Assembly (NCBI GenBank): GCA_038396625.1
Contig: CP121688.1
Location: forward strand, 992,001-1,056,000
Length of the DNA stretch: 64,000 nucleotides
DNA from: G038396625 sp038396625
GTDB lineage: Bacteria; Bacillota; Clostridia; Peptostreptococcales; Thermotaleaceae
Direction of reading: 5' to 3'
Below are positions 42,096 to 51,067 of the stretch, piece by piece; positions within the stretch are counted from its first letter, which is position 1; every line of letters starts with the position of its first letter. Below the pieces are notes generated by a model. It did no database searches. It had not been told where the DNA came from and saw only the letters and a list, made by a program, of their open reading frames with translations. A program made the position numbers and the translations under genes.

Positions 42096-42638
42096 ATGAA
42101 AGAAATCGTTTTTGCTGGCTATGGCGGACAAGGAGTTCTTACTGTGGGATTATTGATGGCAGAGATGGCTGTTTTCAAAGGTTATCATGCAACATGGATA
42201 CCTCAATACGGTTCAGCCATGAGAGGTGGAACTGCGAACTGTACAGTAAAATTCGGTGAAGATTATGTATATAATCCGTCACAAGAAGAACCAGATATCC
42301 TATTGGCCATGAATACTCCGTCATTTAATAAATTTTTTCCTTTAGTAAAACCAGGGGGAACAGTAGTAATAAATACGGATATGATAGATCCATCTATAAG
42401 CAAAAGAAATGATATTAAAGTAATTCAAGTTCCTTGCATAACGATGGCAAAAGAATTAAATCATCCATTAGGGGCAAATATCATCATGGCAGGAGTAATT
42501 GTAAAAAAAACTGGATATTTTACTGAAGAAGAAGCATTAAATGGAATGAATGCTATGTTTAGAAAAAAAGGGAAAGAAAAATATGAAGCCCTTAATTCGG
42601 AAGCATTAAAGTTAGGTTATAATTTTATATCGTTGTAA
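42096..42638 (+). CDS. 2-oxoacid:ferredoxin oxidoreductase gamma subunit
   Basis: A 180-residue subunit starting MKEIVFAGYGGQGVLTVGLL, the family hallmark, then YGSAMRGGTANCTVKF and LGANIIMAGVIVKKTGYF. It starts directly after the beta stop, with AGGAGG inside the end of beta. Last gene of the operon, followed by a strong terminator. Confidence 0.92.
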   Translation: MKEIVFAGYGGQGVLTVGLLMAEMAVFKGYHATWIPQYGSAMRGGTANCTVKFGEDYVYNPSQEEPDILLAMNTPSFNKFFPLVKPGGTVVINTDMIDPSISKRNDIKVIQVPCITMAKELNHPLGANIIMAGVIVKKTGYFTEEEALNGMNAMFRKKGKEKYEALNSEALKLGYNFISL

Positions 42639-42703
42639 ATATTTAAACTTAGTATCATTTAACAAGAATGGAAAGACTAGAAGACAATTGCTAGTCAAAA
42701 TAG

Positions 42704-42750
42704 ATCATGAGCCAGTTGAAGAAAAAACTTCTATTGGCTCATGATTTTTT
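42704..42750 (+). terminator. Terminator of the buk-ptb-vor operon
   Basis: ATCATGAGCCA at 42704-42714 pairs with TGGCTCATGAT at 42735-42745, then six T. A smaller GACTAG/CTAGTC hairpin lies just before it. Confidence 0.85.
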
Positions 42751-42875
42751 AAAAATATAATTTGCATGGCGATAGATAACTAATGGCCTATTTTTGAAAA
42801 ATTCCATAAAACTATTATTATAAAAGAATAAGTTGCGTTTTAAAAGGTATACTTTTAGGATGTAAAATTCATGGG

Positions 42876-43415
42876 TTGGTTTTTGTGAAAATTACTAGGG
42901 TTATAGTGTTTGTAAAGGTATATATAATCCTAAGGATAGGTGCTTATAATATATTTGATGTTTATATTGATGCCTTGGATCGATTAGGCAGAAATTATAA
43001 TCTAGTGATTGATGGATGGAAGGATATCACCAGGAGGATAGGGGCTGACACTATCGTATTGGAAAATAAAACACTATTTGATAGCAGAAAATTCAAATCT
43101 ATGGGAAATCACGGGAAACTCATGGAGGACCAATTTTTATCTTTGCTTGCTTACGTTGCAGATCAAGAGCAAAAGAAAATTAAGCAGTGCCAGGCAGAAA
43201 GGATAGCTGCAGCTAGAGCAAAAGGTAAACATTTGGGGCGTCCACGGATAGATTTAGATACATTAGGAATAGAACAAAGAAAAACACTTGAAGAAAACTA
43301 TATGCAATGGAAAACTCGACAGATGAGCGGTGTTCGGTTTATGGAGCTGTTAAGACTGAAGAAGAATGTTTTTTATAAAATAATAAAGCAATATGAGGCT
43401 GCTAAAACAGAGTAA
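42876..43415 (+). pseudogene. Serine recombinase (Tn3-type resolvase) lacking its catalytic N-terminus
   Basis: From about residue 33 the frame matches a resolvase: DALDRLGRNYNLVIDGWKDI, then ADTIVLENKTLFDSRKF and the long E-helix region LLAYVADQEQKKIKQCQAER, ending in a helix-turn-helix (GKHLGRPRIDLDTL...MSGVRFMELLRLKKNVFYKI). The first ~55 residues of a normal resolvase, including the nucleophilic Ser, are replaced by an unrelated hydrophobic stretch, so it cannot be active. Together with the minus-strand TnpA relic it marks a decayed Tn3-family transposon. Confidence 0.8.
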
Positions 43416-43500
43416 TTTCTAAAGAAGGTTGATTATGAAAACAAGATTGGGGAAGGGGGAGCATTCCTGCATTTAATTTAACTATATAAAACGATAGACT

Positions 43501-43674
43501 TCATGGTATTAATCTTTTAAATATTTTTTCTTTGGGATATTTATGCCATTTATTCTTATTCTCAAAGTTTAAATCAAATACTTTTTTACTATAAAAATGA
43601 AAAGCTATTCTTTCCATTTCCGATGATATATTAATAGAATCTTGTCTCAAAACAACACCAAGAAACAGGGACAT
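43501..43674 (-). CDS. Possible 57-residue frame after the TnpA relic
   Basis: ATG at 43674 to TGA at 43501, product starting MSLFLGVVLRQDSINISSEM and ending in a Lys-rich tail. No ribosome binding site. It begins 7 bp past the TnpA stop on the same strand and may be flanking-gene debris. Confidence 0.2.
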   Translation of the reverse strand: MSLFLGVVLRQDSINISSEMERIAFHFYSKKVFDLNFENKNKWHKYPKEKIFKRLIP

Positions 43675-43680
43675 TACAAT

Positions 43681-44225
43681 CTAGGTTAATATATTCTCAA
43701 TTGGTATTCTTCCATCCATATCAAGATTAAAATATTCGTAAGAATTAATATGTGAGTATATAAGTGATGTGAGTGCTCTAAAATCTTTAGGATTCATTAA
43801 GTCATACTACTTTTTCTATATCAACACTTGCTGGATCATAAGTATATTGATATAGACTAGACAATTTTGCAATAGGTGTAAGCTTAACACAGCAATTTCT
43901 CGATCTTTAATTCTGTTTGTAGATATTTTTTCGCCTTTTCCACAAAAGACAAAGGAATTAGTCGAATTCCAGTTTTCAACTACACTAAGTCCTTCGTGGA
44001 TTTCTTGCGTAATTCTTCAGAATGTAGGTATTTACAAAGAAAGAAGTCTTAATTGCCTTCCTAAGTTCCGCCAGAACTTGATAAGTTAGGTGCTTTAAAT
44101 TATTTCTAGTAAATCTTTTAATATTGCTTCTATTTCTGCGGTACCGAGCCTAAGAGCTATTGCATACTTAATCATTTGATCGTGCTGCTATCATATGAGA
44201 TTCCAATTTACTGGCCTAGTCAAGA
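43681..44225 (-). pseudogene. Tn3-family transposase (TnpA) C-terminal relic
   Basis: Reading the minus strand through several stops and frameshifts gives successive blocks of Tn3-family TnpA: MIKYAIALRLGTAEIEAIL, ELRKAIKTSFF, then TQEIHEGLSVVENWNSTNSF, VLSLHLLQNCLVYINILMIQ, and finally NPKDFRALTSLIYSHINSYE with NLDMDGRIPIE. Several TAA, TGA and TAG codons interrupt it. The reading frames are too broken to express protein. It fills the apparent gap of about 800 bp between the resolvase and the alcohol dehydrogenase. Confidence 0.8.
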
Positions 44226-44279
44226 TTAGTTGCAGACTAGGAAAGGTATTACTCATTTCAATATCAGGGCGATAGAATA

Positions 44280-45323
44280 TCATGGCCTTATAGCAATTTT
44301 AATAACATTTTCTTTTCTATTTTGAAATAATTCAAAAGCCTTTTCAATATCGTCTAGTTGCATTCGATGAGTGATTATTGGTGAAAGATCAATTTTACCG
44401 ATTTGAATCATGCGAAGAAGACGTTCCATATGCCCAAGATATCCAAGACCCATTTCAATGCGAATATTTTTCATGCAAATTTCATGCATTGGAAGTGGTA
44501 TACTTTGTCCGTACAATGCTATTAGTGACACACGTCCACCGACGCCTACGCATCGAACCGCTTGTTGTAAAGTTGTTTCTGATCCTGCTGCATCAATAGC
44601 GACATCTGCACCTCGGCCATTATTTAATTCATTAATTTTTTCTAAGACGTCTTCTTTTGAAGAAAGAATAGTATGAGTTGCGCCTAATTTAGCACCCATT
44701 TCTAATCGAAATGTGTCTTTATGACCTACTACAATAATTTTTTCAGGAGAAAACAACTTTGCAGACTGTACAGCAGCTAAACCAACAGGACCGGCACCAA
44801 AGATTACCACAGTATCTCCTACGCAAATATTTCCCTTTTCAGCACCGAAGAAACCAGTAGATAGTATATCACCTACAAATAGAGCTTGTTCATCGCTTAC
44901 ATTATCAGGAATAGGTAATAGGACATTGTTAGCAAATGGTACTCGAATAAACTCACTATGCGCACCAGAGAGATTTCCAAATTCAGCACCACTACCGTGA
45001 ACTCCACCGTATAAACAATGTTCAATATGACCTGCTTTACAATTTGTACAGTGACCACAATAAGGAGCAGCTGGGCCGGCTACTCTTTGACCGACCTTGA
45101 TACTTTTTACTGATTTTCCTACTTCTTCAACCACACCTACATACTCATGACCTAGAACATATCCAGGCGTGGTTGGGATATGTCCATGGACTAAATGAAT
45201 ATCACTGCCACAAATGCTTGTTAATGTAATATGGATAATAGCATCTGTATCATTTAGAACTACAGGTTTTTCTACTTCTTGTAGTTCTACGTGATTTAGA
45301 CTAGTAAAAACTAAACCTTTCAT
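44280..45323 (-). CDS. Zinc-dependent alcohol/polyol dehydrogenase (MDR family)
   Basis: A 347-residue medium-chain dehydrogenase. Catalytic zinc in TSICGSDIH and LGHEYVG, structural zinc loop CGHCTNCKAGHIEHC, Rossmann motif VIFGAGPVGLAAVQSA. It is most like the 2,3-butanediol/threonine/sorbitol dehydrogenase group. AGGAGG lies 8 nt before the ATG at 45323. It is about a third identical by eye to the 15935 enzyme but belongs to a different subgroup. No operon partner. Substrate open. Confidence 0.85.
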   Translation of the reverse strand: MKGLVFTSLNHVELQEVEKPVVLNDTDAIIHITLTSICGSDIHLVHGHIPTTPGYVLGHEYVGVVEEVGKSVKSIKVGQRVAGPAAPYCGHCTNCKAGHIEHCLYGGVHGSGAEFGNLSGAHSEFIRVPFANNVLLPIPDNVSDEQALFVGDILSTGFFGAEKGNICVGDTVVIFGAGPVGLAAVQSAKLFSPEKIIVVGHKDTFRLEMGAKLGATHTILSSKEDVLEKINELNNGRGADVAIDAAGSETTLQQAVRCVGVGGRVSLIALYGQSIPLPMHEICMKNIRIEMGLGYLGHMERLLRMIQIGKIDLSPIITHRMQLDDIEKAFELFQNRKENVIKIAIRP

Positions 45324-45547
45324 AAAGAAAATCCTCCTATTGAATGATATTTGTATTTGATTTCCATATTCTACAGTATTATGCTAAAATCCTCTAGAGA
45401 TAGACAAAAAATAAACAATCTTCATTCAATGAATTACCATCCTGTATATGGATAAGAGTAGAAGTAATCCTATTCTTTTTTATTTTCTATAAAGGAATTT
45501 GTGCATTGTTGTCAAATAAATATTAAAAATGCTTTGGAGAGGACGAT

Positions 45548-45753
45548 ATGTCTGAAGAACAAACGCCATGTATAATAGGTTCTGCTAAGTCAAAACTCTA
45601 CTGGATTGTATAGAAATATTAAGTATTGGAATTGTATATTTTGTAGCTGATCGATTACAATTAAAAATTTTAAAAAAGGTAGTAGCGACATGTATGTTAT
45701 TAGCTGTCTTAAATCAATTTGACTTTATGATTATATATAAAGTATTTTTATAA
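45548..45753 (+). pseudogene. Frameshifted small membrane-protein remnant
   Basis: ATG at 45548 after GGAGAGG reads MSEEQTPCIIGSAKS. The frame then stops at 45614, while the +1 frame continues LLDCIEILSIGIVYFVADRL, KKVVATCMLLAVLNQFDF, to a stop at 45753. One 1-bp indel near 45595 would join them into a protein of about 67 residues with one membrane helix. No family recognised. Confidence 0.4.
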
Positions 45754-45852
45754 TATGAAACAGATTCTGAAAGGATTTTAATGCTCCAAATTATAAAGAA
45801 CCGATAAAAAGCTATTTACAATAATTATAATTTTGATAAAAAGGTGATAAAT

Positions 45853-46791
45853 ATGAAGGTTATAATGCAAGTAATGATTTTGTTTTTATTAATAGGCGTG
45901 GGCTATGCCTGTAAAAAATTAAAGATTATTAGCAATGATATGAATCGTGACGTGAGCAATTTACTTGTAAATGTATCTCTACCTGCTCTAATTATTATTT
46001 CCTTTGGAGATTTTGAATTCTCCCAGGCACTGTTGAGAGAAGGAGGTAACCTACTGGCAATATGCATAAGTCTTAATGCAATATACATTGTGCTGTCCTA
46101 TATATTTCCTAAGATCTTAAAAGTTGAAGGGACTACTAAAGATGTGTTTCAATTTGCATTTGTATTTACCAATGCAGGTTTTATGGGTTTTCCTATTGCG
46201 TATACTGTCTTTGGAGAAATAGGAGTATTTTACATGGCTATATTTAATATGGTAAGTGATATATTTCTATGGACATTTGGAGTAAACGTGATGAGTAGAC
46301 CCCTTAGAAAATCTATCAAAGGAGAAATGAATGATCAAAGAACTTCTATATTAAAGCAATTAATGAATCCATGTATTATTGCTGTTTTTGTTGGCTTTGG
46401 AATTTTTTTGACTTCACTAAAGTTACCAACTGTTATTCATGATTCACTCAAATTAATAGGAAGTATTTCTACTCCTTTATCAATGATTTTTATTGGATCT
46501 ATGCTGGGAGATTTAGAGCTAAATATTATTATTAAGGATACCAAGGTGTCATTATGTTGCTTAATAAGAGTACTCGTACTTCCGCTAATTGTGCTAGCGA
46601 TTCTAAAGATATTTAGCGTTGATGGACTACTATTTAGCATACCAGTACTTGCTACTGCTTTACCTGTGGCCGTAGGCTCATCAATTGTAGCTGCTAAATA
46701 CGGAAATGATTATTACCTAGCTTCAAAGATAGTGTTTGTTAGTACATTAATTTCAATTGTGACAATCCCATTATTCCTATGGATAATATAA
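45853..46791 (+). CDS. AEC-family (auxin efflux carrier-like) transporter
   Basis: A 312-residue protein with ten helices in two inverted halves, typical of AEC carriers, several of which export or exchange organic acids such as malate or malonate. Landmarks: LLIGVGYACKKLKIISNDMN, LLVNVSLPALIIISF, FAFVFTNAGFMGFPIAYTVF and LATALPVAVGSSIVAAKYGN. An in-frame GTG at 45844 lies inside the AAAAAGGTG site; ATG 45853 is preferred. Monocistronic. Confidence 0.85.
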   Translation: MKVIMQVMILFLLIGVGYACKKLKIISNDMNRDVSNLLVNVSLPALIIISFGDFEFSQALLREGGNLLAICISLNAIYIVLSYIFPKILKVEGTTKDVFQFAFVFTNAGFMGFPIAYTVFGEIGVFYMAIFNMVSDIFLWTFGVNVMSRPLRKSIKGEMNDQRTSILKQLMNPCIIAVFVGFGIFLTSLKLPTVIHDSLKLIGSISTPLSMIFIGSMLGDLELNIIIKDTKVSLCCLIRVLVLPLIVLAILKIFSVDGLLFSIPVLATALPVAVGSSIVAAKYGNDYYLASKIVFVSTLISIVTIPLFLWII

Positions 46792-46954
46792 AAGAGGAGT
46801 TATCTTTCAATTATGATATGCTCCCCTTATTATTTCTTTTTTTATAATTTCCTAAGCACCTTTTATAAGTTCTAAAATCCGTACATCTTTAACAATAATA
46901 GTATCAAATTTTAGATTTTTAGATTATAGCTTTATGTAGTTTTTATATAAAACT

Positions 46955-47128
46955 CTATAGTGATAGATAGTGTTTAAGCGTATCGCTTAATTCATTATCG
47001 TAAATTTGGAGCAACATAGTACTTTCTTTGCTTATATTTGTCTGTTTTAATAGTTTTATTGTTTGTTTTAATTTATTGATTTCATGAAGTTCTTGCTGTG
47101 GGTCTTTTTTAATTAATTTTAATATCAT
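46955..47128 (-). CDS. 57-residue helical protein, unknown
   Basis: ATG at 47128 with AGGAGG 8 nt upstream on the minus strand. The product MILKLIKKDPQQELHEINKL... is predicted to be two helices with heptad-like Leu/Ile (INKLKQTIKLLKQT). Length and two-helix layout resemble Spo0E-like phosphatases, but the SQELD signature is absent, so no function is assigned. Well supported as a translated gene by its ribosome binding site. Confidence 0.55.
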   Translation of the reverse strand: MILKLIKKDPQQELHEINKLKQTIKLLKQTNISKESTMLLQIYDNELSDTLKHYLSL

Positions 47129-47253
47129 AGGTTAATCCTCCTTAATTCAATATTGATAGTCATAATGACCCATTGAACATGGGACTGAAGTCTTATTTTA
47201 CATTATAAAACAAATTTTGTAAAAATTCTACATAATATTATTAAATTCGACTT

Positions 47254-47893
47254 TTTTTCTTGAAAAGCTGGGAGAAACAAGTCAAAAAAACTTTGGGTCA
47301 GAAAGATTAGATTGCTGTGATGTAAATAAGAAGTCGAATAGCTCTAAATCTAGCCAATCTAAATAGACATATCAAAATATAGAAGAATTTAAAAGTCAAA
47401 GAACATAGAAAGCATACTGTTTAATAAAATTTTTACTTTGAGTTTTCCATAAATATTGCAAAAGTTATAAAGATATGATTAAAATAATGAAAAAAATGGA
47501 TATGAAGATGTAGCAAAGTACATGAAGAATAATGATTATAAAGTGATGGATGAATTCATGAATAATATGACAGATGAAGATTATAAGAATATGATTGACA
47601 TTATGAGAAGCAGTGGCTACGAAGATATGGCAAAAATGATGGAAAGCATAGATAAGGATACCATGGTTGAAATGCATAATGCCATGGGGGCGCTGAAGAT
47701 TGTCATTCAGATTCTTCTAATATGATGGGTAGCTTTTAGATAAAAGGAAGTGCCTGGGTTTATTCCGAAGAAAATGAGTACTCTTCGGGATATGATGGAG
47801 ATTACAAGTGGTGTTAGAGGACAATAAAATGCCCATGCTGTAAAATTAGTCCGATAAGTCTGCAAATGACTTATAACGGTCTTTTTTACTATA
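47254..47893 (+). pseudogene. Decayed, deleted duplicate of the 7.44-9.30 kb cluster
   Basis: Three collinear blocks about 85-90% identical by eye to the region 1 cluster: 47254-47459 to 7443-7645 (LDCCD peptide and sigma-54 promoter), 47460-47742 to about 7859-8146 (Met-rich secreted protein without signal peptide), and 47743-47893 to about 9155-9304 (end of the ICMT-like gene and its terminator). Two deletions join them. The promoter copy reads TTCCATAAATATTGCA (47445-47460), so the -24 GG is lost. The interior 67-codon frame at 47522 has no proper start and is also frameshifted near its end. It lies directly upstream of the kinase/NtrC pair. Confidence 0.88.
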
Positions 47894-48014
47894 AAGATCT
47901 TTTCATATATGGATCATACATAGAGCACAATAAATAGACAATAGAATATGCATAATTTTTTTATTATTTACTTCTGTACTATAGTGTATGTATATTATAA
48001 TGGTTAAAAAGACT

Positions 48015-48074
48015 AGCACAGATATAGAGATCCTATGAAATACATCCTAGGGATGTGGATCTCTGTGAAATAAT
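48015..48074 (+). promoter_or_regulatory. Hairpin leader upstream of the sensor kinase
   Basis: AGAGATCC (about 48025) pairs with GGATCTCT (about 48056), enclosing a smaller ACATCC/GGATGT hairpin. It lies 25-80 bp before the kinase start. No T run. Possibly a leader structure or protein site. Confidence 0.4.
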
Positions 48075-48095
48075 CCTGTTAAGAAAGAGAGAGAA

Positions 48096-49520
48096 ATGAT
48101 GAGAACAGAAAAAAAAATTCAGGAGATTTTATTTATTAGTATTAGTATTATAGGGATCACATTGCTTCATTATTTCACCATAGCCTCAAGATGGGATATA
48201 CACGACTTCTATAGAAGATTATATTATATCCCTATCATTGTTGCTAGCTTTAAATTCAGACTAAAAGGTGGGGTACTTTCATCAGTTATTATTTCTATAC
48301 TTTATGCACCCCATTTATTACTATACTTTGGAAGAATCAATATAGAGGTATTGAATCAATTTTTAGAAATTATGATGTTAGTAATTATAGGAACCGTCAC
48401 CGGGTTTTTGGTTGAATCAGATTTTAAAAAGAAGAAAATGTTAGAACAACAAATAAAAAAACTAACGGATCTTGAAAATTATACCCAAAATATATTGGAT
48501 AGTATTACAAATGTTTTTATCGCTGTTGATAGAAATTTAATGATACAATCCATGAACAAGGAAGGAAAAGAATTATTTGAATTAGATAAAGGGTTTGTAG
48601 GTAAGGATTTAAGTTCTTTGTTTGTAGAATATGAAAATGTGGAAAAAATATTACATAACGTATTAAAATACAATAAAAGTGTATTTAATGTAGAAACCAA
48701 ATGTTTCTCTAAAGAAGGAAAGGGTATATATGTAAAACTGTTTGCATATCCGCTGCGAAGTATTCGTGATAAGGTGGAGGGCATTGTAATAGTACTAGAA
48801 GATATATCTGAGATTCGAGAACTAGAAAATCAAGTAAGAAGAGCAGAAAAATTATCGGCAGTTGGAGAACTTGCATCAGGGATTGCCCATGAGATAAGAA
48901 ACCCACTAGGGATTATCAAGACCATCTCCCAAACAATCTATGAAGATCTTGAAAATGAAGAGCTAGAAGAAGGTCTTGAGATCATTATTCATGAAATTGA
49001 CAGAGCAAATTCAGTCATTCAGAGCTTATTGAATTTTGCAAAGCCCAATGTATATGAAAGGAAATTTCAGAGTATAAATGGATTATTACGTGATATTCTG
49101 TTAATTACGAAAAAATATGCCCAGCAGAATCATGTGGAAATGAATTATGAATTACAAGAGGATGTCAATCTATTGATCGATTCAGAAGCTTTAAAACAGG
49201 CGTTCATAAATATTATCTTTAATGCTGTACAAGCGATGCCAAAGAGAGGAAATCTCCATGTTTGTCTATCAAAAGAAAAGGATTGGGCAAAAATTACTTT
49301 TGAAGATAATGGGGTAGGAATCCCACAAGAAAAAATCGAAAAAGTACTTGAGCCTTTTTACACGACAAAAGACACGGGAACAGGTCTTGGGTTATCTATT
49401 ACCCATAGAATTATAGAAGAACATAGGGGATATCTAGAGATAGATAGTGTAGTAGGAAAGGGAACAAAAATACATGTATATCTTCCTATTATAACAGCGG
49501 AAGGAGAGAAAGATGCGTAA
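48096..49520 (+). CDS. Membrane sensor histidine kinase (ZraS/HydH-like)
   Basis: A 474-residue kinase: four N-terminal transmembrane helices (about 10-108; HDFYRRLYYIPIIVASFKFR and SILYAPHLLLYFG), a coiled linker, a PAS domain (about 125-240), HisKA with phospho-acceptor H265 in GIAHEIRNPLGIIKT, and HATPase_c with N376 in IFNAVQAMPKRG, DNGVGIP and TGLGLSI. There is no large external sensor loop, so the membrane helices or the PAS domain must sense. It overlaps the downstream regulator gene by 8 nt. With that NtrC-type partner it is the only candidate controller of the sigma-54 promoters in this window. Confidence 0.9.
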   Translation: MMRTEKKIQEILFISISIIGITLLHYFTIASRWDIHDFYRRLYYIPIIVASFKFRLKGGVLSSVIISILYAPHLLLYFGRINIEVLNQFLEIMMLVIIGTVTGFLVESDFKKKKMLEQQIKKLTDLENYTQNILDSITNVFIAVDRNLMIQSMNKEGKELFELDKGFVGKDLSSLFVEYENVEKILHNVLKYNKSVFNVETKCFSKEGKGIYVKLFAYPLRSIRDKVEGIVIVLEDISEIRELENQVRRAEKLSAVGELASGIAHEIRNPLGIIKTISQTIYEDLENEELEEGLEIIIHEIDRANSVIQSLLNFAKPNVYERKFQSINGLLRDILLITKKYAQQNHVEMNYELQEDVNLLIDSEALKQAFINIIFNAVQAMPKRGNLHVCLSKEKDWAKITFEDNGVGIPQEKIEKVLEPFYTTKDTGTGLGLSITHRIIEEHRGYLEIDSVVGKGTKIHVYLPIITAEGEKDA

Positions 49521-50865
49521 AAAAATACTCATTGCAGATGATGAAAAAAATATGATTTGGGCAATGAAAAAAGCACTAAAAAATGAAAACTATAAGGTGA
49601 TTACAGCATCTAATGGTGTAGAAGCGGTAGAAAAAGTAAAGACAGATGATCCTGATCTTGTATTATTGGATTTAAGAATGCCTCGAAAAGATGGTATGGA
49701 GGCTTTAAGGGAGATAAAGGAATTAAATGTAAATATACCTATAATCATGATTACGGCCCATGGCACGATGGAATCTGCAGTAGAAGCAATGAAAATAGGT
49801 GCAATAGACTATATCTCTAAGCCATTCGATATTGAAGAGTTAAAAATACAGATAAGAAAAGCCTTAGATATAGGGAATATGAAAGAAGAAATCGAGTTTT
49901 TAAAAGAAGAATTAAAAGATAAGACGGGAAAAGCAATCATAGGAGATAGCCCTAAAATGAAAGAAGTGCTAGAAATTGTAGATCGTGTTGCCAAAAGTAC
50001 AGCTACCATTTTAATTACTGGTGAAAGTGGAACAGGAAAAGAATTGATTGCAAATGCAATTCACTATAATAGTGATCGAGAGAAGAAACCCTATATAACA
50101 GTGAATTGTGGTGCAATTCCTGAAAGCTTACTAGAAAGTGAGTTATTTGGACATGAAAAAGGAGCATTTACTGGTGCAGTAAGTAAAAAGCCAGGTAGGT
50201 TTGAGAGAGCAGATGAAGGAACAATATTTCTTGATGAGGTAGGGGAATTAAGTCCTGCTACACAAGTAAAGCTTTTAAGAGTGTTACAGGAAAAAGAAAT
50301 AGAGCGGGTAGGCGGAACGGAAGTAATAAAAGTGGATGTACGAGTGATTGCCGCAACTAATAGAGATTTAAAGAAAATGACCGAAGAAGGAACCTTTAGA
50401 GAAGATTTGTATTATCGATTAAATGTTATTCCCATAGAATTGCCTCCTTTAAGAGAACGAAAAGAAGATATTCTAGCGTTAATAGATTATTTTATCCATA
50501 AGTATTGTAGCGAAATGGGAAGAGAGAAAATTTGTTTAAGTGAGGATGCCCTAGAACGTCTAGTGCAATATAGCTGGAAGGGAAATATTCGAGAACTTGA
50601 AAATGTTGTGGAAAGACTTATTATATTATCGAAAGGGAATGTAATTTATAAAGAAGATTTGCCAAGGGAAATATTATCACAAAATGAAAATACTTTAGGG
50701 TTCATAACATTACCCGAAGAAGGGATTCATTTAGAGGAAGTAGAGAAGAATTTGATAGAGCAAGCCTTAAAGAAAACACAAGACAATCAAACCAAGGCAG
50801 CGCAATTATTAGGGATTACAAGACATACTCTTATATATAGAATGGAGAAGTATAATATGAAATAA
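49513..50865 (+). CDS. NtrC-family sigma-54-dependent response regulator (ZraR/AtoC-like)
   Basis: A 450-residue regulator in three domains. Receiver (1-120) with phospho-acceptor D53 in LVLLDLRMPRKDG. AAA+ sigma-54 activator (about 140-375) with Walker A GESGTGKE at 170-177, the sigma-54 contact loop GAFTGA at 217-222, and Walker B FLDEVGEL. Fis-type helix-turn-helix (about 410-450) ending TKAAQLLGITRHTLIYRMEK. All functional residues are present. It would activate the TGGCAT-N5-TTGC promoters at 2.8-9.5 kb, some 40 kb away (inference, supported by the duplicated target relic upstream of this operon). Confidence 0.93.
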   Translation: MRKKILIADDEKNMIWAMKKALKNENYKVITASNGVEAVEKVKTDDPDLVLLDLRMPRKDGMEALREIKELNVNIPIIMITAHGTMESAVEAMKIGAIDYISKPFDIEELKIQIRKALDIGNMKEEIEFLKEELKDKTGKAIIGDSPKMKEVLEIVDRVAKSTATILITGESGTGKELIANAIHYNSDREKKPYITVNCGAIPESLLESELFGHEKGAFTGAVSKKPGRFERADEGTIFLDEVGELSPATQVKLLRVLQEKEIERVGGTEVIKVDVRVIAATNRDLKKMTEEGTFREDLYYRLNVIPIELPPLRERKEDILALIDYFIHKYCSEMGREKICLSEDALERLVQYSWKGNIRELENVVERLIILSKGNVIYKEDLPREILSQNENTLGFITLPEEGIHLEEVEKNLIEQALKKTQDNQTKAAQLLGITRHTLIYRMEKYNMK

Positions 50866-51067
50866 AAGGATTATTTTTAGGCTAGAAGGTTTAAGCGTGG
50901 ATTTATGATTGCATCTAAAAAAGGTGTAAGGCAATGGGGCTGTCTATACTTATATTTAAAAAGAAGGAAATTCTAGGAGAATGTAGAATTGCTGGTAGTT
51001 GATAAAAAATATATAGTCCTGAATATATAACTAATGTTGCTTAGACTTTTAAAGGGAGACAATAAAA

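Noticed and set aside
47522..47725. A 67-codon plus frame as a working second copy of the Met-rich protein
   Set aside because: The signal peptide, ribosome binding site and promoter -24 GG are lost and the end is frameshifted; it belongs to the duplicated relic.
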